Source: Pseudomonas sp. B33.4 (lineage in GTDB: Bacteria; Pseudomonadota; Gammaproteobacteria; Pseudomonadales; Pseudomonadaceae). From it: DNA of 64,000 bases. Location of the stretch: assembly GCF_034555375.1 (NCBI RefSeq), contig NZ_CP140706.1, positions 5,803,001 to 5,867,000 on the forward strand, read 5' to 3'. The stretch's first letter is position 1. The number at the start of each line of letters is the position of its first letter. The notes beneath the pieces are model-generated. The model saw only the letters and a list, made by a program, of their open reading frames with translations, searched no databases and was not told where the DNA came from. The position numbers and the translations under genes were made by a program. This document shows positions 27,034-37,195 of this stretch, in pieces.

Positions 27034-27188
27034 AGAGTCAGCAGGCCCAGTCTGATTGGAACGATGGCTTTAGCGACGGATCTCGTGGAACCGTCGTCGA
27101 TAATTACCGGAATCGTTGCATTTTGCGGGTTTAGTGCGCAACCGTCATCCGTAAAGTGAACATCCCCGGGATTTGGGTCATGGCCACT

Positions 27189-27291
27189 GGCCCCTTCGCT
27201 GGCAAGCCAACTCCCACAGGGTTCAGTGCTGACCACAAATTCTGTGAACCACCGCAATCCTTGTGGGAGCTGGCTTGCCAGCGATGAGGCC
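27189..27291. repeat. REP pair, type C (before lhr)
   Basis: An arm beginning GGCCCCTTCGCTGGCAAGCC at 27189-27218 faces a nearly exact reverse complement at 27262-27291 ending CTTGCCAGCGATGAGGCC. It is the second type C copy and lies in the divergent gap between the RmlD-like gene and lhr, an unusual position because divergent gaps hold promoters. Confidence 0.88.
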
Positions 27292-27357
27292 TTGCCAGAC
27301 GCTGAAGATCCTGAGCGGTACTTGCATCTTCCTCCCTGCGCCCGCATAACTTAAGCC

Positions 27358-30300
27358 ATGAATCTGCCCATCCCCACGGACGCGGCCCTGGCAGGCTTTC
27401 ACCCCGCCGTCAGCGCCTGGTTCAGCCACACATTCGCGACGGTCACCGCCGCCCAGGCCCGCGCATGGCCGTTGATCCGCCAGCGCCGCTCGACGCTGAT
27501 CGCCGCGCCCACCGGTTCCGGAAAAACCCTCACCGCATTTCTCGCCGTGCTCGACGACCTCGTCCACCGTGGCCTGGAAAACCCTGAAGGTCTGCCCGAC
27601 GAAACACTGGTGGTCTACGTTTCGCCGCTGAAAGCGCTGTCGAACGACATCCGCATCAACCTGCAAAACCCGCTCGCTGGGATCACCGAACAACTGCGGC
27701 AGATGAACCTGCCGGAAGTACACATCACCACCGCCGTGCGCACCGGTGACACGCCGCAGAAAGAACGCGCGGCCATGCGCAAATCGGCGCCGCACATTCT
27801 GGTGACCACTCCAGAATCTCTTTACGTTCTGCTCGGCTCGGAGTCGGGGCGAAAAATGCTTGGCACCACGCGCACGGTGATCATCGATGAAATCCACGCA
27901 ATGGCCGCCGGCAAGCGCGGCAGCCACTTGGCCCTGAGCCTTGAGCGCCTGCAAGCGTTATGCGCCGAACCGCTGACCCGCATCGGCCTCTCCGCCACGC
28001 AGAAACCGGTCGACGCCGTGGCGCAATTTCTGGTCGGCCATGAGCGCCCCTGCGAGATCATCGATATCGGCCACGCCCGACCAAGGGATCTTGGCATCGA
28101 GGTGCCGCCCGTGCCGTTGTCGGCGGTGATGGCCAACGATGTCTGGGAACTGGTCTATGATCGCCTCGCTGAACTCGCCCGGGAACACCGCACCACGCTG
28201 ATTTTCGTCAACACCCGGCGACTGGCCGAGCGCCTCAGCCGGCACCTCAGCGAACGCCTCGGCAAGCACGCGGTGGCGGCGCACCACGGCAGTCTGGCCA
28301 AGGAGTTTCGCCTCGACGCCGAACAACGCCTCAAACGCGGCGAGTTGCAGGTGTTGATCGCCACCGCCTCGCTGGAATTGGGCATCGATATCGGCGAAGT
28401 CGATCTGGTCTGTCAGATCGCCTCACCGCGCTCCATTGCCGGTTTTCTGCAACGGGTCGGTCGCTCCGGGCACCAGGTCGGTGGCACGCCAAAAGGTCGA
28501 TTGTTCGCGACCACCCGCGACGACCTGATCGAATGCACCGCCCTGCTCGACTGCGTGCGCCGTGGCGAACTCGATACCCTGCACATTCCGGTTGCGCCGC
28601 TGGATGTTTTGGCGCAGCAGATCATCGCCGAAGTCAGCTGTCAGGAATGGCCGGAGGACGCCTTGCTGGCGATGTTCCGCCAAGCTTCGCCTTACTGTGA
28701 CCTTGACGAAAGACACTATCAGGCCCTGCTGAGCATGCTCGCCGAAGGCTACAACGGCCGACAGGGCATCCGCAGCGCTTATCTGCATCGCGACGCCGTC
28801 AGCCGCACCTTGCGTGGCCGGCGTGGCGCGCAACTGACTGCCGTGACCAGCGGCGGCACCATTCCCGACAACGCCGATTACAGCGTGATGCTTGAGCCGC
28901 AAGGCCTGAACATCGGCAGCGTCAACGAAGATTTCGCCGTGGAAAGCATCGCCGGCGACGTGTTCCAGCTCGGCAATACGTCTTATCGGATCCTGCGCGT
29001 GGAAACCGGCAAGGTACGGGTCGAAGATGCCCACGGCCAGCCGCCGACCATTCCATTCTGGCTCGGCGAAGCACCGGGGCGCAGCGATGAATTGTCGGCT
29101 GCCGTGGCGCGCCTGCAAGCGCAGCTCGACGAACTGCTTGGCGCCAGCCCCGGCGACCTGCAACCGGCGCTCGACTGGCTGATCGACACCCTCGGCCTCA
29201 ACCGCGCCAGCGCCGAACAACTGGTCGAATACCTCGCCCCCGCCCGGCAGACCCTCGGCGCCCTGCCCTCGCAAGACACGCTGCTGATGGAGCGCTTTTT
29301 CGACGAATCCGGCGGCACCCAACTGATCATTCACTCGCCGTTCGGCAGCCGCATCAACCGCGCCTGGGGCCTGGCCCTGCGCAAGCGATTCTGCCGCACC
29401 TTCAACTTCGAATTGCAGGCCGCCGCCAGCGAAGACGCGATCGTGTTGTCGCTGTCCACCAGCCACAGTTTTGAACTGGATGACATCTGGCGCTACCTGC
29501 ACAGCAACAGCGCCGAGCACATCCTCATTCAAGCGGTACTCGATGCGCCGCTGTTCGGCGTGCGCTGGCGCTGGAATGCCGGGGTGGCGTTGGCGCTGCC
29601 GCGTTTTACCGGTGGGCGCAAAGTTGCGCCGCAATTGCAGCGGATGAAAAGCGAAGACCTGATTGCCAGCGTGTTTCCCGATCAGATCGCCTGCCTGGAA
29701 AACCTCGCCGGTGAGCGGGAAATCCCCGAGCACCCGTTGATCGAGCAGACGCTGGACGATTGTCTGCATGAAGCGATGGACAGCGAAGGCTGGATCAATC
29801 TGCTGCGGCGCATGGAGCGTGGCGAAGTGCGTCTGATCAGCCGCGATCTGCCGGCGCCCTCGCCGCTCGCGGCGGAGATTCTCAGCGCGCGGCCCTACAC
29901 TTTTCTCGACGATGCACCGCTGGAAGAACGTCGCACTCAAGCAGTGATCAACCGGCGCTGGAGCGATCCACAATCGACCGATGATCTCGGCGCCCTGGAT
30001 GCCGATGCGATTGCCGCTGTGCGCGAAGAAGCCTGGCCGACGCCGAACGCTGTGGATGAAATGCATGAAGCGCTGATGAGCCTTGCATGCGTCAGCGAGG
30101 GGGAAGTGCAAGCGAATGAAGGCTGGCGCGCATGGCTGGAAACCCTGGCCCGCAGCGGGCGCGCCTGCCGTTTGCAGATCGACTCCGAGCATGGCTTGTG
30201 GCTGGCCCGCGAACGCCTGACCTGTCTGCAAGCGCTTTATCCACAGGCCAAATTGCAAGACGAACTGGAGGCGTTACCGGGGTTCGATGAAGCCTGGACG

Positions 30301-31644
30301 TTCGATGAAGCGCTGATCGAAGTGATCCGCGCGCGCCTCGGTGCCTTCGGACCGCTGCCGTTATCCGCGATTGCCGAACCGCTCGCGCTGCCGACCACTG
30401 AAGTCCATCAAGCCCTCGCGCAACTGGAGCGCGAAGGTTATGTGCTGCGCGGTCAGTTCACGCCCAAGGTCAACGTTGAAGAATGGTGCGAACGGCATCT
30501 GCTCGCGCGCATTCATCGCTACACGGTCAAGCGCCTGCGCCGGGAAATCGAACCGGTAGCGCTGCAGGATTTCATGCGGTTTCTGTTCGACTGGCAGCAT
30601 CTCTCGCCTTCTACTCGCGGTCAGGGTAGAGCCGTGTTGCCGGCGATTATCGGCCAGTTCGAAGGCTACGCGGCGGCGGCTTCGGCGTGGGACAGCGATA
30701 TCCTCCCGGCGCGATTAAAAGACTATTCGCCAAGTTGGCTGGATGAGCTGTGCCGCAACGGCAAACTGGTGTGGACGCGCCTCAGTGCCCGGCAAAAAAT
30801 CAGCGGTACGGCGTTGCGCAGCACGCCTATCGTGCTGCTGCCGCGCAGTCAGGTCGGCCTGTGGAGTGCGCTGGCCGAACAGACGCCGGTGAGCGAACTT
30901 TCGCCGAAAACCCAGAAGGTTTTTGAAGCCTTGAGCCAGCACGGCGCGCTATTTTTCGATGAGCTGATTCATGAAGCGCACCTGCTGCGCACCGAGCTGG
31001 AAATCGCCTTGCAGGAACTGGTCGGCGCCGGCCTGGTGAACGCCGACAGCTTCGCCGGCCTGCGCGCGCTGATCACCCCGGCGAGCAAGCGCCAGCAGCG
31101 CAGCAGTCGGCGCGGGCGCGGCGCGTTTGTGGGTGGGATGGATGATGCCGGACGTTGGGCATTGCTGCGGCGCGGGGCGGCTGTGGATAACAGCGAAATC
31201 CTTGAACATGTCGCGATGACATTGTTGCGGCGCTATGGCGTGGTGTTCTGGCGTTTGCTGGAGCGCGAGGCGGACTGGTTGCCGAGTTGGCGCGAATTGC
31301 TGCGCACGTTTCATCGGCTGGAGGCGCGCGGCGAGATTCGCGGCGGGCGGTTTGTGAGTGGCTTGGCGGGGGAACAGTTTGCCTTGCCCGAAGCGATTCC
31401 GCTGCTGCGCGAAGCACGGCGACGGCCGCATGACGGCAGTCTGATTGCGGTGTGTGGGGTGGATCCGCTGAATCTGGCCGGGACGTTGTTGCCGGGGGTG
31501 AAAGTGCCGGCGCTGGTGAGCAATCGGTTGGTGTATCGCGATGGTTTGCCAGTAGCAGCCGAGATTGCCGGCAAGCAGCAGTTCTGGCTCGAGCTGGATC
31601 AGATCGGCATGGAGCTGGTGCGCAGCAAATTGATCCGGCATTGA
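27358..31644 (+). CDS. lhr: Large ATP-dependent helicase Lhr
   Basis: 1428 aa, the normal long-Lhr length. The SF2 helicase core has Walker A APTGSGKTLTAFLAVLDDL (about residues 50-68), DEIHAM as motif II, LSATQKP as motif III, TLIFVNTRRLAERL, and motif VI QRVGRSGHQ. The winged-helix and Lhr-specific domain follow up to about residue 880, then a long C-terminal region with further winged-helix-like segments (LPLSAIAEPLALPTTEVHQAL). Lhr is a 3'-5' DNA/RNA helicase induced by or involved in DNA repair. It is monocistronic here; a REP begins 19 nt after the stop. Confidence 0.95.
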   Translation: MNLPIPTDAALAGFHPAVSAWFSHTFATVTAAQARAWPLIRQRRSTLIAAPTGSGKTLTAFLAVLDDLVHRGLENPEGLPDETLVVYVSPLKALSNDIRINLQNPLAGITEQLRQMNLPEVHITTAVRTGDTPQKERAAMRKSAPHILVTTPESLYVLLGSESGRKMLGTTRTVIIDEIHAMAAGKRGSHLALSLERLQALCAEPLTRIGLSATQKPVDAVAQFLVGHERPCEIIDIGHARPRDLGIEVPPVPLSAVMANDVWELVYDRLAELAREHRTTLIFVNTRRLAERLSRHLSERLGKHAVAAHHGSLAKEFRLDAEQRLKRGELQVLIATASLELGIDIGEVDLVCQIASPRSIAGFLQRVGRSGHQVGGTPKGRLFATTRDDLIECTALLDCVRRGELDTLHIPVAPLDVLAQQIIAEVSCQEWPEDALLAMFRQASPYCDLDERHYQALLSMLAEGYNGRQGIRSAYLHRDAVSRTLRGRRGAQLTAVTSGGTIPDNADYSVMLEPQGLNIGSVNEDFAVESIAGDVFQLGNTSYRILRVETGKVRVEDAHGQPPTIPFWLGEAPGRSDELSAAVARLQAQLDELLGASPGDLQPALDWLIDTLGLNRASAEQLVEYLAPARQTLGALPSQDTLLMERFFDESGGTQLIIHSPFGSRINRAWGLALRKRFCRTFNFELQAAASEDAIVLSLSTSHSFELDDIWRYLHSNSAEHILIQAVLDAPLFGVRWRWNAGVALALPRFTGGRKVAPQLQRMKSEDLIASVFPDQIACLENLAGEREIPEHPLIEQTLDDCLHEAMDSEGWINLLRRMERGEVRLISRDLPAPSPLAAEILSARPYTFLDDAPLEERRTQAVINRRWSDPQSTDDLGALDADAIAAVREEAWPTPNAVDEMHEALMSLACVSEGEVQANEGWRAWLETLARSGRACRLQIDSEHGLWLARERLTCLQALYPQAKLQDELEALPGFDEAWTFDEALIEVIRARLGAFGPLPLSAIAEPLALPTTEVHQALAQLEREGYVLRGQFTPKVNVEEWCERHLLARIHRYTVKRLRREIEPVALQDFMRFLFDWQHLSPSTRGQGRAVLPAIIGQFEGYAAAASAWDSDILPARLKDYSPSWLDELCRNGKLVWTRLSARQKISGTALRSTPIVLLPRSQVGLWSALAEQTPVSELSPKTQKVFEALSQHGALFFDELIHEAHLLRTELEIALQELVGAGLVNADSFAGLRALITPASKRQQRSSRRGRGAFVGGMDDAGRWALLRRGAAVDNSEILEHVAMTLLRRYGVVFWRLLEREADWLPSWRELLRTFHRLEARGEIRGGRFVSGLAGEQFALPEAIPLLREARRRPHDGSLIAVCGVDPLNLAGTLLPGVKVPALVSNRLVYRDGLPVAAEIAGKQQFWLELDQIGMELVRSKLIRH

Positions 31645-31662
31645 GGTTGGCAGGTCTGGCGT

Positions 31663-31730
31663 CATCGCGAGCAGGCTCACTCCTACAGGGGAACGCATTC
31701 CAAAATGTAGGAGTGAGCCTGCTCGCGATG
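31663..31730. repeat. REP pair, mixed A/B arms (between lhr and mscS-type gene)
   Basis: An arm beginning CATCGCGAGCAGGCTCACTC at 31663-31687 and its exact reverse complement at 31706-31730 are separated by 18 nt. The core resembles type A (CGCGAGCAGGCTC) but the outer end is TCCTACA, as in type B. It separates convergent genes. Confidence 0.88.
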
Positions 31731-31761
31731 GCGTCGGTAATCCCACCTCAAAATCCGGCAG

Positions 31762-33855
31762 TTAAGTCCGCGATTCCTGCGGCACCTCGTTCGCCACCAC
31801 AGCCCCCTCCTGCTGGCGCTTCGGCAACAAAACCTGCTGTGGATAAGTCTGCGCGAAATGCACCACCGGACTGTTATCCACAAGCTTCTTCAAGCGCTGG
31901 TTGAACGCGCGGCTCACCGCATATTGCCCACCCGACACCGTCCTGAACTGCGCCGTCAGCACCACACCGTTCAAATCCATCTTGTCGACGCCAAACACAT
32001 CCAGCGGCCCTTGCAGGTTGTACTTGAGGAACGGGTCTTCGCGGATCGAATCACCGGTCTCGCGGATCAGCTCAATGGCTTTATCCACGTCCGTGTCATA
32101 AGTGAACTGCACCGAGAAAAACGCAAAGGCAAACTGCCGCGATTGGTTGGTCACAGCCTTGATCTGGCCGAACGGCACCGAGTGCACAAAGCCCTTGCCG
32201 TCGCGCAGACGCAGGGTACGAATGGTCAACCCCTCGACCGTGCCGGCGTGCCCGGAATCGAGCACCACCCAATCACCAATCGACAGGGTGTCCTCGATGA
32301 TGATGAACAGCCCGGTGATCACGTCCTGCACCAGTTGCTGCGAACCGAAACCGATGGCCAGACCGACCACCCCGGCACCGGCCAGCAGTGGCGCAACGTT
32401 GATTCCCAGGTTAGCCATGGTAGTGATCGCGCAAATCACCACAAGGATGATTTTGATCGCGTTGCGCAGCAGCGGCAGAATGGTTTTTACCCGCGTACTT
32501 GGCTGGCGTGCGCCGCGCTTGCTGACCGGTGGTTTCAGCGCTTCCTGAATTGCCGTGTCGAGTACCACCCACAGTAACCACGTCACCAGGAAGATCAGAC
32601 CGATGCTGCTCAGCGCGTTGCTGATGGCCCGACCGACCGTGCTGCTCTGGGCAAAATCGAGCAGCGACACGCCCCAGATCCGCCCGAGGATATCGATGAA
32701 CGCGATGGCGATGACAATCCTCAGCAAGGCGTGCAGCAGGCTGAGAAAACGCTCCTTGTAGGCACTGCTGCGCTGGATCGCTTCGGCTTTTCGTGACTTG
32801 AACAGATGCTGCAGGATCGTGCTGAGGAACACCGTGCCGATCAGCAGCACCGTGGTGAACAGCGCGCAGCGCAAGGCTTTCTGATTGTCCTCGCCGATGC
32901 CGATCAGATTGACCGCAGAGACCAGCACCATCAGCACGATCGGCCAATACCACAGCCCGGAAAAAATCCGCAGCGACTCCTGCAACGAGGGCTGTTTCAG
33001 CCGCTGGCTCAGCGAGCGATTGCGGATCAGGTGTGCCACCGGGCGACGCAGGCGAATCACCAGCAAACCGAAAATGATCGAGGCGACCAACCCGGTAAAC
33101 ACCGCGATGCTGCTGGTGATATTGCCACCCAATTGACGGGCGATCTGCGGGCTGGTCAGCGCATCGCTGAGAGCAGCGAGGAAGCCGATCAGGAACAGCG
33201 GGCGCGGGCAATAATCACGAATGATCCGCGCCGCCGGACGTTTATGGCCGACGTTGAACATCACCACCACGCACAGCAACATCGAAGTCGAAAAGATGCC
33301 GCTGCTGGTGGCGTAGGCCAGACACAGCGCCAGCGCGCGTCCGACCGAGGCTTGCAGAAAATGGCTGACATACAACGTCAACGGCAGACAGATCAGCGCC
33401 GGCACGGTGTACGGCAGCAAGTAACCGAGCAGATCCTGACTGCGCTGACGGGTGCGCAACCAGCGACCCTCACGCAGGCGTTTGGTCAACAGGCTGCCGA
33501 GCACGGTGAGCAGCGCGAAACTGCCGAGCCAAGTGCCGGACAACAAGAGGAAATCCCCGGCGACGCTCCAGCCCGAGCGATTCGACGGCTGGTTGACCAG
33601 TTTGTCGACTTCATCGGCGGCGCGATCGGCGCGCAGGCGCCAGGCGTCGACCAGGTGTTCGTTGAGATCGAGCTTGTCCTGGACGTCGTCGATGCTTGAA
33701 CTGATCGCACCGAGCAGACCACCCTGCACAATCGGTTCAGGTTTGGCCGCTTCTTCGGTGGCGGCCGGGATGCCCGGTAATGCGGCGGCGTCGATTTCAC
33801 TGGCGCCGAGAAACAACAGTGCTCCCAGCAGCATAGCGATCCTGAACTTGACCAA
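31762..33855 (-). CDS. Large mechanosensitive channel, MscS family
   Basis: 697 aa from a proposed TTG start at 33855 with GGGAG upstream; a longer reading from 33906 would place the signal peptide (FRIAMLLGALLFLGASEIDA) inside the protein. A periplasmic region rich in Ala/Asp with a coiled segment (about 30-100) is followed by many membrane helices and, near residues 490-610, the MscS pore and beta domain: GVVGLAIGFGSQQLVQDVITGLFIIIEDTLSIGDWV, then GTVEGLTIRTLRLRDGKG. It should open under hypo-osmotic stress to release solutes. Several extra transmembrane segments before the pore make it of the YbdG/YnaI-like large type. Confidence 0.9.
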   Translation of the reverse strand: MVKFRIAMLLGALLFLGASEIDAAALPGIPAATEEAAKPEPIVQGGLLGAISSSIDDVQDKLDLNEHLVDAWRLRADRAADEVDKLVNQPSNRSGWSVAGDFLLLSGTWLGSFALLTVLGSLLTKRLREGRWLRTRQRSQDLLGYLLPYTVPALICLPLTLYVSHFLQASVGRALALCLAYATSSGIFSTSMLLCVVVMFNVGHKRPAARIIRDYCPRPLFLIGFLAALSDALTSPQIARQLGGNITSSIAVFTGLVASIIFGLLVIRLRRPVAHLIRNRSLSQRLKQPSLQESLRIFSGLWYWPIVLMVLVSAVNLIGIGEDNQKALRCALFTTVLLIGTVFLSTILQHLFKSRKAEAIQRSSAYKERFLSLLHALLRIVIAIAFIDILGRIWGVSLLDFAQSSTVGRAISNALSSIGLIFLVTWLLWVVLDTAIQEALKPPVSKRGARQPSTRVKTILPLLRNAIKIILVVICAITTMANLGINVAPLLAGAGVVGLAIGFGSQQLVQDVITGLFIIIEDTLSIGDWVVLDSGHAGTVEGLTIRTLRLRDGKGFVHSVPFGQIKAVTNQSRQFAFAFFSVQFTYDTDVDKAIELIRETGDSIREDPFLKYNLQGPLDVFGVDKMDLNGVVLTAQFRTVSGGQYAVSRAFNQRLKKLVDNSPVVHFAQTYPQQVLLPKRQQEGAVVANEVPQESRT

Positions 33856-34203
33856 AACTCCGATCTCCCTTGGCTGAACCTGTAAGGAACTGATCGGTAA
33901 TTGCACAGCAAGTTCAAGAGCACCCTCACCCCAGCCCTCTCCCGGAGGGAGAGGGAGCTGACCGAGTTGCCTGCGAGAAGTACACCGACTTGCAAATCCG
34001 GAGTCGAACTCAAACCCTGAAAACCATGAAGATCTGCTCCCTTCCCCCTCGCTCCCTCTGGGGGAGAGGGTTGGGGTGAGGGGGAGCGCTTTTGATCTTC
34101 ACCTTAAAGACGTGACCGTCCGTAATACCGTCGAAACTTTCCCGCACCGCCCGCAGTCATCAAAAGATACCGGCAACACGAGGACTTTCGACGGGAGGGT
34201 GGC
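33856..34203. other. Divergent intergenic region, 348 bp
   Basis: The gap between the mscS-type gene (left) and the DUF72 operon (right) holds two type D palindromes in inverted orientation at 33923-33955 and 34044-34084. Promoters for both units must be here but I could not assign them with confidence. No gene is seen. Confidence 0.6.
33923..34084. repeat. Inverted pair of GC-rich palindromic repeats, type D
   Basis: CCCTCACCCCAGCCCTCTCC opens the copy at 33923-33955; an inverted, less perfect copy lies at 34044-34084 (CCCTCTGGGGGAGAGGGTTGGGGTGAGGG within it). Spacing between copies is about 88 nt, the same as in the pair at 25063-25219 (87 nt). The similar spacing suggests that the pair is the mobile or functional unit. 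Confidence 0.8.
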
Positions 34204-35130
34204 ATGGCGACGATTCACATCGGTATTTCCGGCTGGCGCTACGCACCGTGGCGCGGGGACTTCTACCCCAAGGGACTGGCGCAAAAACGCGAATTGCAGT
34301 TCGCGTCGCGAGCGGTCAACAGCATCGAAATCAATGGATCGTTCTACGCCTTGCAACGGCCCGAACGCTACGCCCAGTGGTACGCCGAAACACCCGACGA
34401 CTTCGTCTTCAGCGTCAAGGCTCCACGCTTCATCACCCATATCCGTCGCTTGCGCGAGATCGAAAAACCACTGGCCAATTTCTTCGCCTCCGGGGTGCTG
34501 GAACTCAAGGAAAAACTTGGCCCGATCCTTTGGCAATTCCCGCCAAACTTCAAATTCGAACCCGAGCGCTTCGAACATTTCCTCGCGCTACTGCCCCACG
34601 ACACCGAAGCCGCCGCCACCCTCGCCCATCAGCATGACTCGCACTTGCACGGCCAGGCGAGCATGAAAGCCTGGCGCAAGAAACCGTTGCGCCACGCGGT
34701 GGAAATCCGCAACGAAAGCTTCATCGATCCGCAGTTCGTGCGCTTGTTGAAACGCCACAACACCGCGCTGGTGATCGCCGACACCGCCAACAAATGGCCG
34801 TACCGCGAAGACCTCACCAGCGACTTTGTCTATTTGCGCCTGCACGGCGCCGAAGAGCTCTACGCCAGCGGCTACACCGCGCCGGCCCTCAAGCGCTGGG
34901 CCGAGCGCATCGACGCCTGGCACCACGGCGAGCAACCCAAAGATGCGCATTTGATTGCGCCACGCCTGAAACCACGCGCACGCAAATCCCGCGAAGTGTT
35001 CTGCTACTTCGACAACGACATCAAGGTCCGCGCGCCCTACGACGCACGAGATCTGCTGCATCGCTTCGAACTGGATAAAGACCTCGCCACCCGCCCCGGC
35101 GAGACGGCTGGCGAAGGAGTGCTGCCATGA
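34204..35130 (+). CDS. DUF72 domain protein (YecE-like)
   Basis: 308 aa. Typical start [21 protein letters not shown], then [62 protein letters not shown] and [18 protein letters not shown] near the C-terminus. It is predicted to fold as a TIM barrel; no enzyme activity is established for the family. It has a 4-nt overlap with the EEP-family gene, so it belongs to the operon with clsB and ybhN. Confidence 0.88.
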   Translation: MATIHIGISGWRYAPWRGDFYPKGLAQKRELQFASRAVNSIEINGSFYALQRPERYAQWYAETPDDFVFSVKAPRFITHIRRLREIEKPLANFFASGVLELKEKLGPILWQFPPNFKFEPERFEHFLALLPHDTEAAATLAHQHDSHLHGQASMKAWRKKPLRHAVEIRNESFIDPQFVRLLKRHNTALVIADTANKWPYREDLTSDFVYLRLHGAEELYASGYTAPALKRWAERIDAWHHGEQPKDAHLIAPRLKPRARKSREVFCYFDNDIKVRAPYDARDLLHRFELDKDLATRPGETAGEGVLP

Positions 35131-35924
35131 GCATTCCAGAACCGGTCGGCTTCACGGATGAAAGATCGGTGGTCGCGCCTTCGGTTCGCACCTTCACGGT
35201 GCTGACGGTCAACACTCACAAGGGTTTTACCGCGCTCAACCGACGCTTCATCCTGCCGGAGTTGCGCGAAGCGGTGCGCAGCGTCGCGGCCGACGTGGTG
35301 TTCCTGCAGGAAGTCCACGGCACCCATGAACAGCACCCCAAGCGCTACAACAATTGGCCGACGATGCCGCAGTACGAATTTCTCGCTGACAGCCTTTGGC
35401 CGCAGTTCGCTTATGGGCGCAACGCGGTGTACCCGGAGGGCGATCACGGCAACGCACTGCTGTCGAAATTCCAGATCATCCGCCACGACAACCTCGATGT
35501 GTCGATCAGCGGCCACGAGAACCGAGGCCTGCTGCATTGCGTGCTGCGCCTGCCCGGTGACGGCACCGAAGTGCATGCTATCTGCGTGCATCTGGGCCTG
35601 CGCGAAAGTCATCGCAATGCCCAACTCGATCTGCTCATGAAACGCCTGGCGGAATTGCCCGACGACGCGCCGGTGATCGTCGCCGGCGATTTCAACGACT
35701 GGCGCCAGCGCGCCGATGCGCAGCTCAAACCTTGTGGCCTGCGCGAAGTGTTTGCCGAGCATCAGGGCAAACCGGCGCGCAGTTTTCCGGCGCGGCTGCC
35801 GACGCTGCGCCTCGATCGTATTTACGTGCGCAATCTCAAGGCCAGCGTGCCGAAAGTCCTGGCAAACCGCCCCTGGTCGCACCTTTCCGACCATGTACCG
35901 TTATCGGTGGAGATCGAACTATGA
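35127..35924 (+). CDS. Endonuclease/exonuclease/phosphatase family protein (YbhP-like)
   Basis: 265 aa. EEP-fold motifs: LTVNTHKGF at about residue 28, [10 protein letters not shown] with the metal Glu, [50 protein letters not shown] and the catalytic [12 protein letters not shown] at the end. The enzyme would cleave a phosphodiester, possibly a phospholipid head group. In E. coli ybhP precedes clsB (ybhO) and ybhN, exactly as here. No signal peptide is visible. Confidence 0.9.
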   Translation: MSIPEPVGFTDERSVVAPSVRTFTVLTVNTHKGFTALNRRFILPELREAVRSVAADVVFLQEVHGTHEQHPKRYNNWPTMPQYEFLADSLWPQFAYGRNAVYPEGDHGNALLSKFQIIRHDNLDVSISGHENRGLLHCVLRLPGDGTEVHAICVHLGLRESHRNAQLDLLMKRLAELPDDAPVIVAGDFNDWRQRADAQLKPCGLREVFAEHQGKPARSFPARLPTLRLDRIYVRNLKASVPKVLANRPWSHLSDHVPLSVEIEL

Positions 35925-37195
35925 GCAGTGCACCACTGGAGAAATCCGCCGTGGAACCGATCGCCATCACCCCGCCGATACGCGAGCCCGGCCACGTTGA
36001 TGTCGAGTACCGCTGGCAGGGCAACAACCGTGTCGAGCTGCTGGAAAACGGTGAAGAGTTTTTCCCGCGAGTCTTCGAAGCGATGCGCGCGGCGAAGAGT
36101 GAGATCCTCCTCGAGACCTTTATCGTTTTCGAAGACAAGGTTGGTGCCGAGTTGCAGGAGATTCTGATCGATGCCGCCCGGCGCGGCGTGCGCACCACCG
36201 TCAGCCTCGACGGCTTCGGTTGTGGCGAGTTGACCACCGCTTATCTCACCGCGCTGAGCGAGGCCGGAGTGCATTTGCAGATCTTCGACCCGGCGCCGAA
36301 ACGCCTGGGCATTCGTACCAACTGGTTCCGCCGTTTGCACCGCAAGATCGTGGTGGTCGACGGCTTGATCGCGTTCATTGGCGGGATCAATTTTTCCGGC
36401 GATCACCTGGCCGATTTCGGTCCCGAAGCCAAGCAGGATTACTCGGTGCAAGTACAGGGTCCGGCGGTCGCCGACATTCACCACTTCGCCCTGCTGCAAA
36501 GTGGTCGCCCCGGACGCGCACGTTTCTGGTGGCAACGCCGGCGCCAGCGTCGCGCCGAGATGGCCTTCACTGATCACGACGGTCAGGTGCGCCTGGTGTT
36601 CCGCGACAACGACCAGCACCACAGCGATATCGAAGACGTGTATTTGCAGGTACTGCGCCGCGCCAAACGCCGCGTGGTGATCGCCAACGCCTACTTCTTC
36701 CCCGGTTATCGCTTGCTGCGGGAAATCCGTAATGCGGCGCGGCGCGGGGTGGAGGTACGCCTGATTCTGCAAGGCCAGCCGGACATGCTGGTGGCCAAAC
36801 TCGCGGCGCGCATGACCTACGATTATTTGCTCAAGGCCGGCGTACAGATCCACGAATATTGCCAGCGCCCGCTGCACGGTAAAGTCGCGCTGGTTGACGA
36901 CGAATGGAGCACCGTCGGTTCAAGCAATCTCGACCCGCTGAGCCTGTCGCTGAACCTTGAAGCCAACGTGCTGATCCGCGACCGCGCCTTCAATCAGCAC
37001 TTGTTCGAGCGCCTTGAAGACCTCAGCCAAAACCACTGCAAAGCCATGGACGCCAGCCAGTCACCGCGTGGCCGTATCTGGCACATGACCGTGGGTTTTC
37101 TGGTGTTCCACTTTCTGCGGCATTTCCCGGCGATGGCCGGTTGGCTACCGGCGCACAAACCAAGGCTCAAGCCGTTTCGAGGTGACCGTTCATGA
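35921..37195 (+). CDS. clsB: Cardiolipin synthase B-type phospholipase D family protein
   Basis: 424 aa from the ATG at 35921, overlapping the upstream stop (ATGA). Two HKD motifs are intact: [20 protein letters not shown] (about residues 142-161) and [20 protein letters not shown] (about 318-337). ClsB makes cardiolipin from phosphatidylglycerol and, in E. coli, can also make phosphatidylglycerol by head-group exchange. A hydrophobic C-terminal segment ([19 protein letters not shown]) may attach it to the membrane. It shares lipid supply with pgpA elsewhere in the window. Confidence 0.93.
   Translation: MSSAPLEKSAVEPIAITPPIREPGHVDVEYRWQGNNRVELLENGEEFFPRVFEAMRAAKSEILLETFIVFEDKVGAELQEILIDAARRGVRTTVSLDGFGCGELTTAYLTALSEAGVHLQIFDPAPKRLGIRTNWFRRLHRKIVVVDGLIAFIGGINFSGDHLADFGPEAKQDYSVQVQGPAVADIHHFALLQSGRPGRARFWWQRRRQRRAEMAFTDHDGQVRLVFRDNDQHHSDIEDVYLQVLRRAKRRVVIANAYFFPGYRLLREIRNAARRGVEVRLILQGQPDMLVAKLAARMTYDYLLKAGVQIHEYCQRPLHGKVALVDDEWSTVGSSNLDPLSLSLNLEANVLIRDRAFNQHLFERLEDLSQNHCKAMDASQSPRGRIWHMTVGFLVFHFLRHFPAMAGWLPAHKPRLKPFRGDRS

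Noticed and set aside
28423..30258. 611-codon minus-strand open frame inside lhr
   Set aside because: It is antisense to the helicase core, an effect of GC-rich third positions; no family match and no ribosome-binding site.
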